Notes: generated by a model not told the origin, from the letters alone. A stretch of DNA of 64,000 nt from Streptacidiphilus fuscans (GCF_015690355.1 NZ_JADPRT010000004.1:62001-126000); one strand, 5' to 3'; shown: positions 50,722 through 61,116, numbered from the stretch's first letter. Numbers and translations are program-made.

Positions 50722-50849
50722 GTTGCACCACTTGGGGGCGCGAGGAACTGCGCGAGAAACCACTGACATGCGGATGGCCCTGAACGATCGGGGCTCCACC
50801 TCGCAGGGTGGCTTGTCGCGCAGTTCCCCGCGCCCCTGAGTAGTGCAAC
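50722..50849. repeat. Long palindromic repeat, copy 1
   Basis: Begins GTTGCAC and ends GTGCAAC; inner arms GGGGCGCGAGGAACTGCGCG and CGCGCAGTTCCCCGCGCCCC are complementary with one mismatch. The middle (about 60 bp) is less conserved and includes GGTGGCTTGTCGCGC. Related copies lie at 55576 and 59483. It may fold to a long hairpin between the convergent SseB and DUF1844 genes and end both transcripts. Confidence 0.8.
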
Positions 50850-50888
50850 GTGCCCTTGGTGCAGAAGTCCCGCTGCCCAAAGTTCAGG

Positions 50889-51236
50889 TCAGCTGTACAC
50901 CGGCCCGGTGAACTTCTCGCCCGGGCCCGTGCCCGGGGCGTCCGGGACGAGGGAGGCTTCGCGGAAGGCCAGCTGGAGGGACTTCAGGCCGTCCCGCAGC
51001 GGCGCCGCGTGAAAGTTGCTGATCTCGGGCGCCCCCGCCGTCACCAGCCCGGCCAGGGCGGTGATCAGCTTGCGGGCCTCGTCGAGGTCCTTGTGGCCCT
51101 CGCCGCCTTCCGCGAGGCCGAGGTTGACCGCCGCCGCGCTCATGAGGTGGACCGCGACGGTCGTGATGACCTCCACGGCAGGGACGTCCGCGATGTCACG
51201 GGTCAGGTCGTCGAATTCGGGAGTCTCGCCGCTCAT
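50889..51236 (-). CDS. DUF1844 family protein
   Basis: 115 residues. DVPAVEVITTVAVHLMSAAAVNLGL and ITALAGLVTAG are characteristic of DUF1844, a small helical family present next to infC in many actinobacteria. Role unknown. ATG start at 51236; the divergent infC leader begins about 120 bp away. Confidence 0.88.
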   Translation of the reverse strand: MSGETPEFDDLTRDIADVPAVEVITTVAVHLMSAAAVNLGLAEGGEGHKDLDEARKLITALAGLVTAGAPEISNFHAAPLRDGLKSLQLAFREASLVPDAPGTGPGEKFTGPVYS

Positions 51237-51307
51237 GGCTCAGGTCTCACTTCGTCTACGCTGGTCGGTGTCTCAGGTGCTTCAGGTGTCGCACCCGCAG
51301 TCTGCCG

Positions 51308-51332
51308 GAATCACCCGCATGAGCGGGAATTC
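51308..51332. promoter_or_regulatory. Palindrome between DUF1844 and the infC leader
   Basis: CCCGC-ATGA-GCGGG with outer GAAT/ATTC arms. It lies 20 bp upstream of a TATGCT hexamer (51354-51359) that may be the -10 of the infC promoter, so it may be an operator. Confidence 0.35.
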
Positions 51333-51364
51333 TGCGGTATCGACGGACGCTGCTATGCTTGCAG

Positions 51365-51701
51365 ACTGAGACCGGCCAGGTACCGCTATGCCATTACGGC
51401 TCCAGCAGTCCCGGCCCGCAAGTGGAGGCTCCAGGCTCCCACCCGCACCGACCTCCGGGTCGTCGGGTCAACGGTCCGACGAGGCGTTCCGCGCCGCCAT
51501 GCCGTCAGTGGCGTGTTACCCGCGGTGCGTGATCGTCGTTGTGCCTCGGAGCCCCGCCTGCGCGTCATGCGGGGCTTTTTTCGTGCCCGCGGTGCATGTG
51601 AGTGCAGACACCGCGGATGCGAATGAAGCTCTGCGTGGCGGTACCAAGCCAGCTGTCGTGACTGCCGCCCGGCAGTCGCGAGACGCAACCGAGGAGGATC
51701 C
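51365..51701 (+). ncRNA. infC 5' leader with attenuator-like hairpin
   Basis: About 340 nt without a convincing gene lie between the probable promoter (TATGCT at 51354) and the infC start. A hairpin TCGTCGG/CCGACGA lies at 51460-51482. At 51550-51576 an 8-bp stem (AGCCCCGC/GCGGGGCT) is followed directly by six T, the form of an intrinsic terminator, which is rare in this GC-rich window. A terminator inside a leader suggests attenuation, as known for IF3/L20 operons in other bacteria; the effector here is unknown. Confidence 0.6.
51550..51581 (+). terminator. Intrinsic terminator (attenuator candidate) before infC
   Basis: Stem AGCCCCGC/GCGGGGCT with an 11-nt loop and a run of six T immediately after. 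It is 121 bp upstream of the infC start codon and in the direction of infC transcription. Confidence 0.7.
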
Positions 51702-52433
51702 ATCAGCACCGAGCCCCGCATCAACGACCGGATTCGCGTCCCAGAGGTGCGACTCGTCGGTCCCAGCGGCGAGCAGGTAGGCATTGTTCCGCTTGCCAAG
51801 GCCCTCGAGCTCGCGCAGGAATACGACCTCGATCTGGTCGAGGTCGCCGCGACCGCGCGTCCGCCCGTGTGCAAGCTCATGGACTACGGCAAGTTCAAGT
51901 ACGAGTCCGCCATGAAGGCTCGTGAGGCGCGCAAGAACCAGGCGCACACGGTCATCAAGGAAATGAAGCTCCGGCCGAAGATCGATCCGCACGACTATGA
52001 CACCAAGAAGGGTCACGTCGTTCGGTTCCTCAAGCAGGGCGACAAGGTCAAGATCACGATCATGTTCCGTGGCCGTGAGCAGTCCCGCCCCGAGCTGGGC
52101 TTCCGACTGCTGCAGCGTCTGGCGGAGGACGTCCAGGACCTCGGGTTCGTCGAGTCGAACCCGAAGCAGGACGGCCGCAACATGATCATGGTCCTCGGTC
52201 CGCACAAGAAGAAGACCGAGGCCATGGCCGAGGCCCGTGAGGCTCAGGCCGCCCGCAAGGCGGCGCTGGGCGGGCGGGTTGGTCGCACTGCGACCGACGA
52301 GGCCACCGAGGTCGACGACGAGGCCGGCGAGGTCACCGAGGTCGACGAGGTCGTCGAGGCGGAGGAGCAGCCCCAGGCTGACGCCGCCGAGGAGACCTCG
52401 ACCGAGGGTGGTTCGGAGGCCGCGGCCGGCTGA
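51702..52433 (+). CDS. infC: Translation initiation factor IF-3
   Basis: 243 residues. IF-3 prevents early joining of the ribosomal subunits and checks start-codon selection. The N-domain begins [20 protein letters not shown], with the C-domain ([41 protein letters not shown]) and an acidic Glu/Ala-rich tail typical of actinomycetes. The conserved N-terminus reaches an ATC codon at 51702, 4 bp after GGAGG; the first ATG/GTG (51747) would remove the conserved RINDRIR segment. An ATC/ATT start is usual for infC in several bacteria and allows self-control. First gene of infC-rpmI-rplT. Confidence 0.93.
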   Translation: MSTEPRINDRIRVPEVRLVGPSGEQVGIVPLAKALELAQEYDLDLVEVAATARPPVCKLMDYGKFKYESAMKAREARKNQAHTVIKEMKLRPKIDPHDYDTKKGHVVRFLKQGDKVKITIMFRGREQSRPELGFRLLQRLAEDVQDLGFVESNPKQDGRNMIMVLGPHKKKTEAMAEAREAQAARKAALGGRVGRTATDEATEVDDEAGEVTEVDEVVEAEEQPQADAAEETSTEGGSEAAAG

Positions 52434-52564
52434 CGCCGGTGCGCCCCGACCGCATCGGCCCCCGGGCACCCGCCCGAGGGCCCCAGTAATCACGAAGCGC
52501 TCCCGCTCGTCCCGCCGTGAGGCGGTCGCGGGCGGGAGCGGACCGACGAGGAGAGTACGGCGAC

Positions 52565-52759
52565 ATGCCGAAGAACAAGACGCACTCCGGTGCCAGCAAG
52601 CGCTTCAAGCTCACCGGCTCCGGCAAGGTGCTGCGCCAGCGCGCCGGTCGCCGCCACCTGCTCGAGCACAAGTCGTCGACGCTGACCCGCCGTCTGGCCG
52701 GCACCGTCGAGGCTGCCCCCGCCGACGCGAAGAAGATCAAGAAGCTTCTCGGCAAGTGA
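52565..52759 (+). CDS. rpmI: 50S ribosomal protein L35
   Basis: 64 residues. [38 protein letters not shown] is the typical L35 sequence, strongly basic. It binds 23S rRNA in the large subunit. ATG with GAGGAGAG upstream. Second gene of the infC operon. Confidence 0.97.
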   Translation: MPKNKTHSGASKRFKLTGSGKVLRQRAGRRHLLEHKSSTLTRRLAGTVEAAPADAKKIKKLLGK

Positions 52760-52852
52760 TCGCTGCCCGACCAGGGCACGCCGATCCTTTTCGACCACAT
52801 CAGTAACCGGACCGTGTGACAACGACCACGGTCCCTTTGAAGGAGTAAAAAC

Positions 52853-53248
52853 GTGGCACGCGTCAAGCGGGCAGTCAACGCCCACAAGAAGCGCCGGGTC
52901 GTCCTCGAGCTGGCCAGCGGTTACCGTGGCCAGCGCTCGCGCCTGTACCGCAAGGCGAAGGAGCAGGTCACCCACTCGTTCGTCTACAACTACAACGACC
53001 GGAAGAAGCGCAAGGGCGACTTCCGTCAGCTGTGGATCCAGCGCATCAACGCCGCTGCCCGCGCGAACGGCATGACCTACAACCGCCTGATCCAGGGCCT
53101 GAAGGCTGCCAACATCGAGATCGACCGCAAGATGCTGGCCGAGCTCGCCGTCAACGACTCCGCCGCGTTCGAGGCGCTCGTCGAGGCCGCTCGCAAGGCC
53201 CTGCCGGCCGACGTCAACGCGCCGAAGGTCGCCGCTGACGCCGCCTGA
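52853..53248 (+). CDS. rplT: 50S ribosomal protein L20
   Basis: 131 residues, GTG start with AAGGAG upstream. [42 protein letters not shown] and [24 protein letters not shown] are typical L20. It is needed early in 50S assembly and in other bacteria represses the infC operon by binding its leader, which may apply to the leader here. A C-terminal Ala/Pro-rich extension is normal for actinomycetes. Confidence 0.97.
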   Translation: MARVKRAVNAHKKRRVVLELASGYRGQRSRLYRKAKEQVTHSFVYNYNDRKKRKGDFRQLWIQRINAAARANGMTYNRLIQGLKAANIEIDRKMLAELAVNDSAAFEALVEAARKALPADVNAPKVAADAA

Positions 53249-53278
53249 GTGACAGGCATCGCACGTCTGTAGTGCTGT

Positions 53279-53309
53279 GGGCCCGCAGGGGGTAACCCCC
53301 TGCGGGCCC
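53279..53309 (+). terminator. Terminator after rplT
   Basis: A perfect 14-bp stem (GGGCCCGCAGGGGG and its complement) with a TAA loop, followed by GTTCTGTGG. It ends the infC-rpmI-rplT operon, 30 bp after the stop codon. Confidence 0.85.
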
Positions 53310-53377
53310 GTTCTGTGGCTGCGGCGGTGGCGTCCTTCGCCCCCCGCACGGCCGTCTTCTGTGGAGTGATCACCGCG

Positions 53378-54244
<867 letters not shown>

Positions 54245-54381
54245 CTGCCGTGGGTAGGGCGGAAGTCGCTAGGCTCTGAGCCGAGGGCGACCGTGCTGTC
54301 GAAAACACGGTCGCGGGGCCGCGCATGCACGCGCCCCGGGTGCAGGGCCTGGATCACGGGGCCTGGAGGGGAGGCGCGGCC

Positions 54382-55560
54382 ATGGGGAGTCCGATACCGG
54401 GACAGCGCGGTGTCCGCGTTCCCACAGCCCGCACCGCTCCCGGGGTTGACGCAGCCGTCGTCGTTCCCGCGGTTGATGCCCCCTGCGAGTCGACCCTCGA
54501 CCCCGAGGACCTGCCCGACGGGCTGTTGGTCGCCGACGAGCACGGCGTCGTCGTGGTCTTCAACCGCGCCGCCGCCCGGATCACCGGCCTGCCGCGCGAC
54601 GCCGTCCTCGGCCGTCCGCTGGCCGAGGCGCTCCCGCTTGAAGACCTCGAAGGCCGCCGCTGGTGGCAGGTGACCGACCCGTACGGCGGCCTCGCCATCC
54701 GCACCCGCCAGCCCGAACGCAATCTGCTGCTGCCCGGCCCCGGCGGACGCGAGATCCTGGTCTCCGCCCGCTACCTCCGCGCCGACGGCCGCACCGGCCC
54801 GGTGCGACGGGTGGTGGTCGCGCTGCGCGGCACGGAGGCGCGACGGCGCACGGAGCGCAGCCACGCGGAGCTGATCGCCACCGTCGCCCACGAGTTGCGC
54901 TCGCCGCTGACCAGCGTCAAGGGCTTCACAGCGACCCTGCTGCAGAAGTGGGAGCGGTTCACCGAGCCGCAGAAGAAGCTGATGCTGGAGACGGTCGACG
55001 CCGACGCCAACCGGGTCACCCGGCTGATCGCCGAACTGCTCGACATCTCCCGGATCGACTCGGGTCGGCTGGAGGTGCGCCGCCAGCCGGTCCGACTGGA
55101 CGTCGCGGTGCGGCGACATGTCGACGGACTGGTCGCGGCGGGCGTGCCGGAGGAACGTTTCGCGGTGCGTTTCGCGGAGCCGCTGCCGCAGTTGTGGGCC
55201 GACTCCGACAAGCTGGACCAGGTGCTGGGCAACCTGCTGGAAAATGCGGTGCGACACGGTGAGGGCACTGTCACCATCGAGGTGGAACCGGCGAAGTCCG
55301 AGGAGGCCTCGGGCCGTGTGCGCGAAGGGACGGCGGTGACGGTGAGCGACCAGGGGCCCGGCATCCCCGAGGAGTCGATCCCGCGCGTCTTCACCCGCTT
55401 CTGGCGCGGCAGCAAGCGCGGCGGCACGGGGCTGGGGCTCTACATCGTCAAGGGCATCGTCGAAGCGCACGGCGGAACGATCCGCGTCGACCGTGGGCCC
55501 GAGGGTGGGGCGAGTTTCCGATTTATTTTGCCTGCGGGCATTCCAGAGGTTCTTGCCTGA
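54382..55560 (+). CDS. Orphan PAS sensor histidine kinase
   Basis: 392 residues, no membrane helix. A PAS domain (about 38-150, DLPDGLLVADEHGVVVVFNRAAARITGL), HisKA with VAHELRSPLTSVKGF (phosphorylated His170), and an ATPase domain with DSDKLDQVLGNLLENAVRHG (N box), VSDQGPGIPEE and GGTGLGLYIV (G boxes). No response regulator gene is next to it. Its position between trmH and pheS is conserved in streptomycetes from memory, so it is not a recent insert. ATG with GGAGGGGAGG upstream. Confidence 0.92.
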   Translation: MGSPIPGQRGVRVPTARTAPGVDAAVVVPAVDAPCESTLDPEDLPDGLLVADEHGVVVVFNRAAARITGLPRDAVLGRPLAEALPLEDLEGRRWWQVTDPYGGLAIRTRQPERNLLLPGPGGREILVSARYLRADGRTGPVRRVVVALRGTEARRRTERSHAELIATVAHELRSPLTSVKGFTATLLQKWERFTEPQKKLMLETVDADANRVTRLIAELLDISRIDSGRLEVRRQPVRLDVAVRRHVDGLVAAGVPEERFAVRFAEPLPQLWADSDKLDQVLGNLLENAVRHGEGTVTIEVEPAKSEEASGRVREGTAVTVSDQGPGIPEESIPRVFTRFWRGSKRGGTGLGLYIVKGIVEAHGGTIRVDRGPEGGASFRFILPAGIPEVLA

Positions 55561-55575
55561 AGGCACTTTGGGTTC

Positions 55576-55713
55576 GTTGCACTATCCAGGGGCGCGGGGC
55601 TCTGCTGATATGCGGTTCCTCCCCCTGCCTTCGGCGGGGGGACCCCCAGCGCGGGCGCGACAAGCCACCCTCCCAGGATCAGTGGTTTCTCGCGCAGTTC
55701 CTCGCGCCCCTGA
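55576..55713. repeat. Long palindromic repeat, copy 2 (diverged)
   Basis: Begins GTTGCACT, GGGGCGCGGGG, contains ACAAGCCACCC, and ends CTCGCGCAGTTCCTCGCGCCCCTGA. The left arm is altered (GCTCTGCTGATATGCGG) and carries a separate small hairpin (CCCCCTGCCTTCGGCGGGGGG) in the centre. It occupies the 237-bp gap between the histidine kinase and pheS. Confidence 0.7.
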
Positions 55714-55797
55714 GGTCCGAGGCGGCGAACCGTCTGCCCACCCCAACCCATTAGACTCAACTTTTGGCCGCGCTTTGCCGCAAACGGGAAGAGAGAG

Positions 55798-56907
55798 ATG
55801 TCCGCACCCAACAAGTCGTACGACCCGGTGGAGGTCGAGGCCTTGAAGCCGGAGGAGATCGAGCGCCTGCGCGACGAGGCGATCGCCGCCTTCGCCGCTG
55901 CGACCGATCTCGACGCCCTGCACGAGGCGAAGGTCGCCCACACCGGTGACCGTTCCCCGCTCGCGCTCGCCAACCGCGAGATCGGCGCACTGCCGCCGGC
56001 GGCCAAGGCGGACGCGGGCAAGCGCGTCGGCGCCGCCCGTGGCGCGGTCAACAAGGCCCTCGCTGAGCGCCGCACGGCGCTGGAGGCCGAGCGCGACGCG
56101 CGCGTGCTGGTCGAGGAGGCCGTCGACGTCACGCTGCCCTACGACCGCGCCCCGCGCGGCGGCCGGCACCCGCTGACGACCTTCGCCGAGCGGCTGATGG
56201 ACGTCTTCACGGCCATGGGCTACTCCGTCGCCGAGGGCCCCGAGGTCGAGGCCGAGTGGCTCAACTTCGACGCTCTCAACATGGGCCCGGACCACCCGGC
56301 GCGCTCCACCCAGGACACCTTCTTCCTCAAGGACGCCGACTCCGTCGTCCTGCGGACGCACACCTCCGGCGTGCAGATCCGCTCGCTGCTGGCCGCCGCC
56401 GAGCCGCCGGTCTACGTGATCTGCCCGGGTCGCGTCTTCCGCAGCGACGAGCTGGACGCCACGCACACGCCCGTCTTCAGCCAGATCGAGCTGCTGGCCG
56501 TGGACGAGGGCCTGACCATGGCGGACCTCAAGGGCACCCTGGACCACATGGTCCAGGCGCTGTTCGGCGAGGGCATCACCACCCGCCTGCGCCCGAACTA
56601 CTTCCCCTTCACCGAGCCGTCCGCCGAGATGGACATGGTCTGCTTCGTCTGCCGTGGCGAGTCCGTCGGCAACCCGGACCGTCCCTGCCGGACCTGCTCC
56701 TCCGAGGGCTGGATCGAGCTCGGCGGCTGCGGCATGGTCAACCCGCGGGTGCTGGTCGCCTGTGGCGTCGACCCCAACAAGTACAGCGGCTTCGCGTTCG
56801 GCTTCGGCATCGAGCGCATGCTCATGTTCCGGCACAACGTCGAGGACATGCGAGACATCGTCGAGGGTGACGTGCGGTTCACCCTCCCGTTCGGGATGGA
56901 GATCTGA
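55798..56907 (+). CDS. pheS: Phenylalanyl-tRNA synthetase alpha subunit
   Basis: 369 residues. N-terminal coiled coil (about 10-95), then the class II catalytic core: [38 protein letters not shown] (motif 1 region), [10 protein letters not shown] and [20 protein letters not shown] (motif 2), and [12 protein letters not shown] (motif 3). It charges tRNA-Phe as an alpha2beta2 complex with Phe[24 protein letters not shown] has a Cys cluster, a zinc-ribbon-like insert common in actinomycetes. ATG with GGGAAGAGAG upstream. Overlaps pheT by 1 bp. Confidence 0.97.
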   Translation: MSAPNKSYDPVEVEALKPEEIERLRDEAIAAFAAATDLDALHEAKVAHTGDRSPLALANREIGALPPAAKADAGKRVGAARGAVNKALAERRTALEAERDARVLVEEAVDVTLPYDRAPRGGRHPLTTFAERLMDVFTAMGYSVAEGPEVEAEWLNFDALNMGPDHPARSTQDTFFLKDADSVVLRTHTSGVQIRSLLAAAEPPVYVICPGRVFRSDELDATHTPVFSQIELLAVDEGLTMADLKGTLDHMVQALFGEGITTRLRPNYFPFTEPSAEMDMVCFVCRGESVGNPDRPCRTCSSEGWIELGGCGMVNPRVLVACGVDPNKYSGFAFGFGIERMLMFRHNVEDMRDIVEGDVRFTLPFGMEI

Positions 56908-59426
56908 TGCGCGTCCCGCTTTCCTGGCTGCGGGAGTACGTCGACCTCCCCGCCGGTGAGACCGGCCGAGACATCCAGACCAAGCTGATCCGGTCCGGCC
57001 TGGAGGTCGAGACCGTCGAGCAGCTCGGCGGCGACCTCAAGGGCCCGCTGGTGGTCGGCAAGGTCCTGGCCATCGAGGAGCTGGAAGGCTTCAAGAAGCC
57101 GATCCGCTACTGCCAGGTGGACGTCGGCAACGCCAACGGCACTGGTGAGCCGCAGAACATCGTCTGCGGCGCGCGGAACTTCGCCGTCGGCGACAAGGTC
57201 GTCGTGGTGCTTCCCGGCGCGGTGCTGCCCGGTCCGTTCCCGATCGCGGCGCGGCAGACCTACGGCAAGACCTCCGAGGGCATGATCTGCTCCGCCCGCG
57301 AGCTGGGCATGGGCGACGACCACGACGGCATCATCGTGCTGCCGCCGGAGTACGAGCCCGGCACCGACGCGATCGAGCTGCTGGAGCTGGTCGACGAGGT
57401 GCTGGACATCGCCGTCACCGCCGACCGCGGCTACTGCCTCTCGGTCCGCGGCGTGGCGCGCGAGACCGCGATCGCCTACGACCTGCCGCTGCGCGACCCG
57501 GCCCTGATCGACGTGCCGCCGGCCAACTCCTACGGCCCGCTGGTCAAGGTCGAGGACCAGGCGGCCTGCGACCGCTTCGTCGCGCGCAGCGTCATCGGCC
57601 TGGACCCGGCGGCCAAGTCGCCGATCTGGATGCAGCGCCGGGTGCAGAAGGCGGGCATGCGCCCGATCTCGCTGGCCGTCGACATCACCAACTACGTGAT
57701 GCTCGAAATGGGTCAGCCGCTGCACGCCTACGACAAGCACCGCGTCGAGGGCGGCATCACGGTCCGCCGCGCCGTGGCGGGGGAGAACCTGCGCACGCTG
57801 GACGGCGTGGAGCGCACCCTCGACCCCGAGGACCTGCTGATCACGGACAACAGCGGCCCGATCGGCATCGCCGGCGTCATGGGCGGCGCGGGCACCGAGA
57901 TCGCCGACCCGGTCGTGGACCCGGAGACCGGCCAGGTCACCGGCACCACCGAGGTCGTCATCGAGGCCGCGCACTTCGCGCCGGTCTCCATCGCCCGCAG
58001 CGCCCGGCGCCACAAGCTGCCCTCCGAGGCGGCCAAGCGTTTTGAGCGCGGCGTCGACCCGGAGGCCGCCAAGGCCGCCGCGCAGCGTGCCGTGGACCTG
58101 CTGGTCCTGGTCGCGGGCGGCACCGCCGAGGCGGGCGTCACCGACGTCGTCGCCCCGCACCCGGTCCACGCGATCACCATCGCCGCCGACCACCCGGACC
58201 GCGTCGCGGGCCAGGAGTACGGGCGCGAGACCGTCGTCCGCCGCCTCCAGGAGGTCGGCTGCACGGTCGTCGGCTCGGACGTGCTGACGGTCACCCCGCC
58301 GAGCTGGCGTCCGGACCTCACCGACCCGAACGACCTGGCGGAGGAGGTCATCCGCCTGGAGGGCTACGAGAACCTGCCCTCCACGCTGCCGAACGTCCCC
58401 GCGGGCACCGGCCTGACGGAGATTCAGCGGCTGCGCCGCCGGATCGGCCTGGCGCTGGCCGCTGCCGGGTACGTCGAGGTGCAGAACTACCCGTTCATCG
58501 GCGAGGCGGTCCTCGACCACCTCGGCATCGAGGCGGGCGACCCGCGCCGCGAGACGGTGAAGATCGCCAACCCGATCTCGCACGAGGAGCCCTCGCTCCG
58601 CACGACGATCCTGCCGGGCCTGCTGGGTGCGCTGCACCGCAACATCGGCCGTGGCACGACGGACGTCGCGCTCTTCGAGCTGGGCCGGGTCTTCCGCGTC
58701 GACGGCACCGCCGACACGCTCTACAGCGCGCCGCGCCTGCCGGTCGACCGTCGTCCCACCCAGGACGAGATCGCGCAGCTGGACGCGGCCCTGCCGCGTC
58801 AGCCGTACCGGGTCGGCGTGGTGCTCGCGGGCAGCCGCGACCCGCAGGGCTGGTGGGGCAAGGCCCAGGCCTGGACCTGGGCCGACGCCGTCGAGGCCGC
58901 GCGCACGGTCGCGGACGCGGCGGGCGTGAAGCTGACGGTCCGTCAGGACCAGCACAGCCCCTGGCACCCGGGCCGCTGCGCCGCGCTGTACGCGGGCGAG
59001 CGCCTGGTCGGCCACGCGGGTGAGCTGCACCCGCGCGTCATCAAGGCGCTGAACCTGCCGGAGCGCACCTGCGCGATGGAGCTGGACCTCGACGTCCTCG
59101 TCGAGGACGGCGCGGTCAAGCCGGAGGGTCCGAAGATCTCCACCTTCCCGGTGGCGACCCAGGACGTGGCCCTGATCGTCGACGACGCGGTCCCGGCGGG
59201 TGACGTCGAGGCGGCGCTGCGGGACGGTGCGGGTTCGCTGCTGGAGTCGCTGCGGCTGTTCGACGTCTACCGGGGCGAGAGCGTGGGCGCGGGGCGCAAG
59301 TCCCTTGCGTACGCGCTGCGATTCCGCGCTTCGGACCGCACGCTGACCGCGGACGAGGCGTCCGCGGCCCGCGAGGCGGCGGTCGCCGAGGCGAGCGCGC
59401 GCGTCGGAGCGACGCTCCGCGGCTGA
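56907..59426 (+). CDS. pheT: Phenylalanyl-tRNA synthetase beta subunit
   Basis: 839 residues, normal length. N-terminal tRNA-binding OB domain (about 40-160, [32 protein letters not shown]), B3/B4 editing domain (about 210-400), B5, the catalytic-like core, and a C-terminal ferredoxin-like anticodon-binding domain (about 745-839, [31 protein letters not shown]). ATG overlaps the pheS TGA (TGATG), giving translational coupling. Confidence 0.97.
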   Translation: MRVPLSWLREYVDLPAGETGRDIQTKLIRSGLEVETVEQLGGDLKGPLVVGKVLAIEELEGFKKPIRYCQVDVGNANGTGEPQNIVCGARNFAVGDKVVVVLPGAVLPGPFPIAARQTYGKTSEGMICSARELGMGDDHDGIIVLPPEYEPGTDAIELLELVDEVLDIAVTADRGYCLSVRGVARETAIAYDLPLRDPALIDVPPANSYGPLVKVEDQAACDRFVARSVIGLDPAAKSPIWMQRRVQKAGMRPISLAVDITNYVMLEMGQPLHAYDKHRVEGGITVRRAVAGENLRTLDGVERTLDPEDLLITDNSGPIGIAGVMGGAGTEIADPVVDPETGQVTGTTEVVIEAAHFAPVSIARSARRHKLPSEAAKRFERGVDPEAAKAAAQRAVDLLVLVAGGTAEAGVTDVVAPHPVHAITIAADHPDRVAGQEYGRETVVRRLQEVGCTVVGSDVLTVTPPSWRPDLTDPNDLAEEVIRLEGYENLPSTLPNVPAGTGLTEIQRLRRRIGLALAAAGYVEVQNYPFIGEAVLDHLGIEAGDPRRETVKIANPISHEEPSLRTTILPGLLGALHRNIGRGTTDVALFELGRVFRVDGTADTLYSAPRLPVDRRPTQDEIAQLDAALPRQPYRVGVVLAGSRDPQGWWGKAQAWTWADAVEAARTVADAAGVKLTVRQDQHSPWHPGRCAALYAGERLVGHAGELHPRVIKALNLPERTCAMELDLDVLVEDGAVKPEGPKISTFPVATQDVALIVDDAVPAGDVEAALRDGAGSLLESLRLFDVYRGESVGAGRKSLAYALRFRASDRTLTADEASAAREAAVAEASARVGATLRG

Positions 59427-59439
59427 CGCTTTGCCGTGA

Positions 59440-59482
59440 GGCCCGCCCTTTTCCCGCTCCGCGGGGGAGGGGCGGGCCTTTC
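59440..59482 (+). terminator. Terminator after pheT
   Basis: GGCCCGCCC pairs with GGGCGGGCC, followed by TTTC. The loop holds a second small hairpin (CCCGC...GCGGG). It ends the pheST operon, 14 bp after the stop codon. Confidence 0.8.
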
Positions 59483-59614
59483 GTTGCACTTTGCCTGCCC
59501 GGGGCGCGGGGAACTGCGCGACAAGCCACCCGCACAGGTAGCAGGCCGAACGTGCAGGGCCATCTGCACTGGGTGGTTGCTCGCGCAGTTCCCCGCGCCC
59601 CTGAATAGTGCAAC
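59483..59614. repeat. Long palindromic repeat, copy 3
   Basis: Starts GTTGCAC, ends GTGCAAC. Arms GGGGCGCGGGGAACTGCGCG and CGCGCAGTTCCCCGCGCCCC are exactly complementary. The middle contains CAAGCCACCC and GGGTGGTTG as inner complementary segments, so the whole 132 bp can form one long cruciform or hairpin. Related to the copies at 50722 and 55576. Confidence 0.85.
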
Positions 59615-59635
59615 GTCCCCAGTAGTTAAATGATC

Positions 59636-59649
59636 CTTGAGTGCTCAAG
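59636..59649. promoter_or_regulatory. MarR operator candidate CTTGAG-TG-CTCAAG
   Basis: A perfect 14-bp palindrome, 19 bp before the MarR start and 7 bp before its likely -10 box (TAGCGT, 59657-59662). Placement fits autorepression. Confidence 0.55.
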
Positions 59650-59668
59650 TATCTGCTAGCGTGGGCGC

Positions 59669-60184
59669 ATGCCCGTCCGCCCGGCGACTGACTCGCTCGA
59701 CACCGCGCTCCGCCTCACCCGCGCGCACAACGCCATGGCCAAGCAGCTCGACGCGGCCCTTGCCAACCGGCACGGTGTCAGCTACGCCGACTTCCAGATC
59801 CTGCTGCACCTCGGTGCCGCGCCGAACGCGCGCCTGCGCCGTGTGGACCTCGCCGAGGCGTTGGGGCTGACGGCGTCAGGGGTGACGAGGGGCCTCGGGC
59901 CCCTGGAGCGGATCGGGTTGGTGGACCGGGAGAAGGACCCGCGCGACGCCCGGGTCGCGTACGCCGCGCTGACCGAGACCGGGCGCGCGCTGCTTGTCGA
60001 GATGACCGTGAGCGCGGAGGAGGTCGCCGCCGACTGGTTCACGCCGAACTGTTCCACCGCCGAGGTGGCCACGCTGTCCGCGCTGCTCGGCGCGCTCGGC
60101 GGGGGTGGGCGGCCGCAGCCCGGGAGGGCGGCGGGTGGTTCACTGGACGAGCAGGGCGACGACGAAGGGCGGAAGCGACGGTGA
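59669..60184 (+). CDS. MarR-family transcriptional regulator
   Basis: 171 residues. LDTALRLTRAHNAMAKQLDAALANRHGVSYADFQILLHLG and the winged helix LRRVDLAEALGLTASGVTRGLGPLERIGLVDREKDPRDARVAYAALTETGRALL are a typical MarR fold. The C-terminal 35 residues are Gly/Arg-rich and unusual. ATG is preceded by TAGCGT plus 6 nt, so translation is probably leaderless. Its TGA overlaps the GTG of the HipA-like kinase gene. Confidence 0.88.
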   Translation: MPVRPATDSLDTALRLTRAHNAMAKQLDAALANRHGVSYADFQILLHLGAAPNARLRRVDLAEALGLTASGVTRGLGPLERIGLVDREKDPRDARVAYAALTETGRALLVEMTVSAEEVAADWFTPNCSTAEVATLSALLGALGGGGRPQPGRAAGGSLDEQGDDEGRKRR

Positions 60185-61068
60185 CCGGACACGGTGGGCT
60201 CGCCGAGGTCACGGCGCTCGGCTATGTCGCCCCGCTGCGTGCGGGCGGTTCGCTGCCCGCGATCGTCGAGACGGACGACTGCGGCACCTATGTGGTGAAG
60301 TTCCACGCCGCCGCGCAGGGGCGGAAGGCGCTGGTCGCCGAGGTGATCGTGGGGGAGCTGGGCCGCAGGCTCGGCCTGCGGGTGCCGGAGCTGGTGCTGG
60401 TGCGGTTCGATCCGGCCGTCTCCGCCGCCGAGCCGGACCAGGAGGTGCAGGACCTGCACCGGGCCAGCGAGGGGCTCAACCTCGGGCTCGACTACCTGCC
60501 CGGCGCGCGGGACTTCCGGCCCGGCCGGGACGGGACCGACGCCGGGGTCGACGTCTCCGCCGAGGAGGCCGGTCGTGTGGTCTGGTTCGACGCCCTGGTG
60601 GGCAATGTCGACCGGACCGTCCGCAACCCCAACCTGATGGTCTGGCACCGCCGGCTCTGGCTGATCGACCACGGCGCCGGGCTGATCTTCCACCACCGCT
60701 GGGAGACCGCCGAGGACGGCGTGGCGAAGGCCTACGACATGTCCGCGCACGCGCTCGGCGGCTACGCCCCCGACGTCCTGGCCGCCGACGCCGCGCTCGC
60801 GCCGCTGGTCACGGAGGCGCTGCTGCGCGAGGTGCTGGCCGAGGTCCCGGACGCGTGGATGGAGCCCGAACTCGACCCCGAGCTCGGCCTGGCGACGCCG
60901 GACGCGCTGCGCGACGCCTACGTCGCCCACCTCGCCGGGCGCGTGGCGCGCTCGGACGAGTGGATCCCGCGCTGCTTCGCGACTCCGCAGGAACTCGCGG
61001 ACCGCGAGGAGGCCAAGCGCCGCGAGACACTGGCCGGACGGCCCGCCTGGCTCCAGCACGTGCGCTGA
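60181..61068 (+). CDS. HipA-family kinase-like protein
   Basis: 295 residues, shorter than HipA (about 440) and lacking its N-terminal subdomain. YVVKFHAAAQGRKALVAEVIVGELGRRLGLRVPELVLV corresponds to the ATP-binding lobe, WFDALVGNVDRTVRNPNLMVW to the catalytic loop (Asp in NVDR), and LIDHGAGLIFHH to the DFG-like metal site. HipA kinases phosphorylate a tRNA synthetase or other target and cause dormancy; activity here is not proved. It overlaps MarR by GTGA; no HipB or DUF3037 partner is next to it. Confidence 0.8.
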   Translation: MTGHGGLAEVTALGYVAPLRAGGSLPAIVETDDCGTYVVKFHAAAQGRKALVAEVIVGELGRRLGLRVPELVLVRFDPAVSAAEPDQEVQDLHRASEGLNLGLDYLPGARDFRPGRDGTDAGVDVSAEEAGRVVWFDALVGNVDRTVRNPNLMVWHRRLWLIDHGAGLIFHHRWETAEDGVAKAYDMSAHALGGYAPDVLAADAALAPLVTEALLREVLAEVPDAWMEPELDPELGLATPDALRDAYVAHLAGRVARSDEWIPRCFATPQELADREEAKRRETLAGRPAWLQHVR

Positions 61069-61116
61069 GGCCGCGCCGCAGCCTGGCCCGCTCCCTCGGA
61101 CGAGCCATCTGATCGC

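Noticed and set aside
51388..51780. Leader peptide gene in the infC leader (ATG at 51388)
   Set aside because: It runs through the terminator hairpin into infC in another frame, has poor codon usage for this genome and no ribosome-binding site.
55561..55797. T-box or aminoacyl-tRNA-sensing leader before pheS
   Set aside because: No T-box consensus or antiterminator is visible; the gap is filled by the dispersed palindromic repeat, which also occurs at unrelated places.
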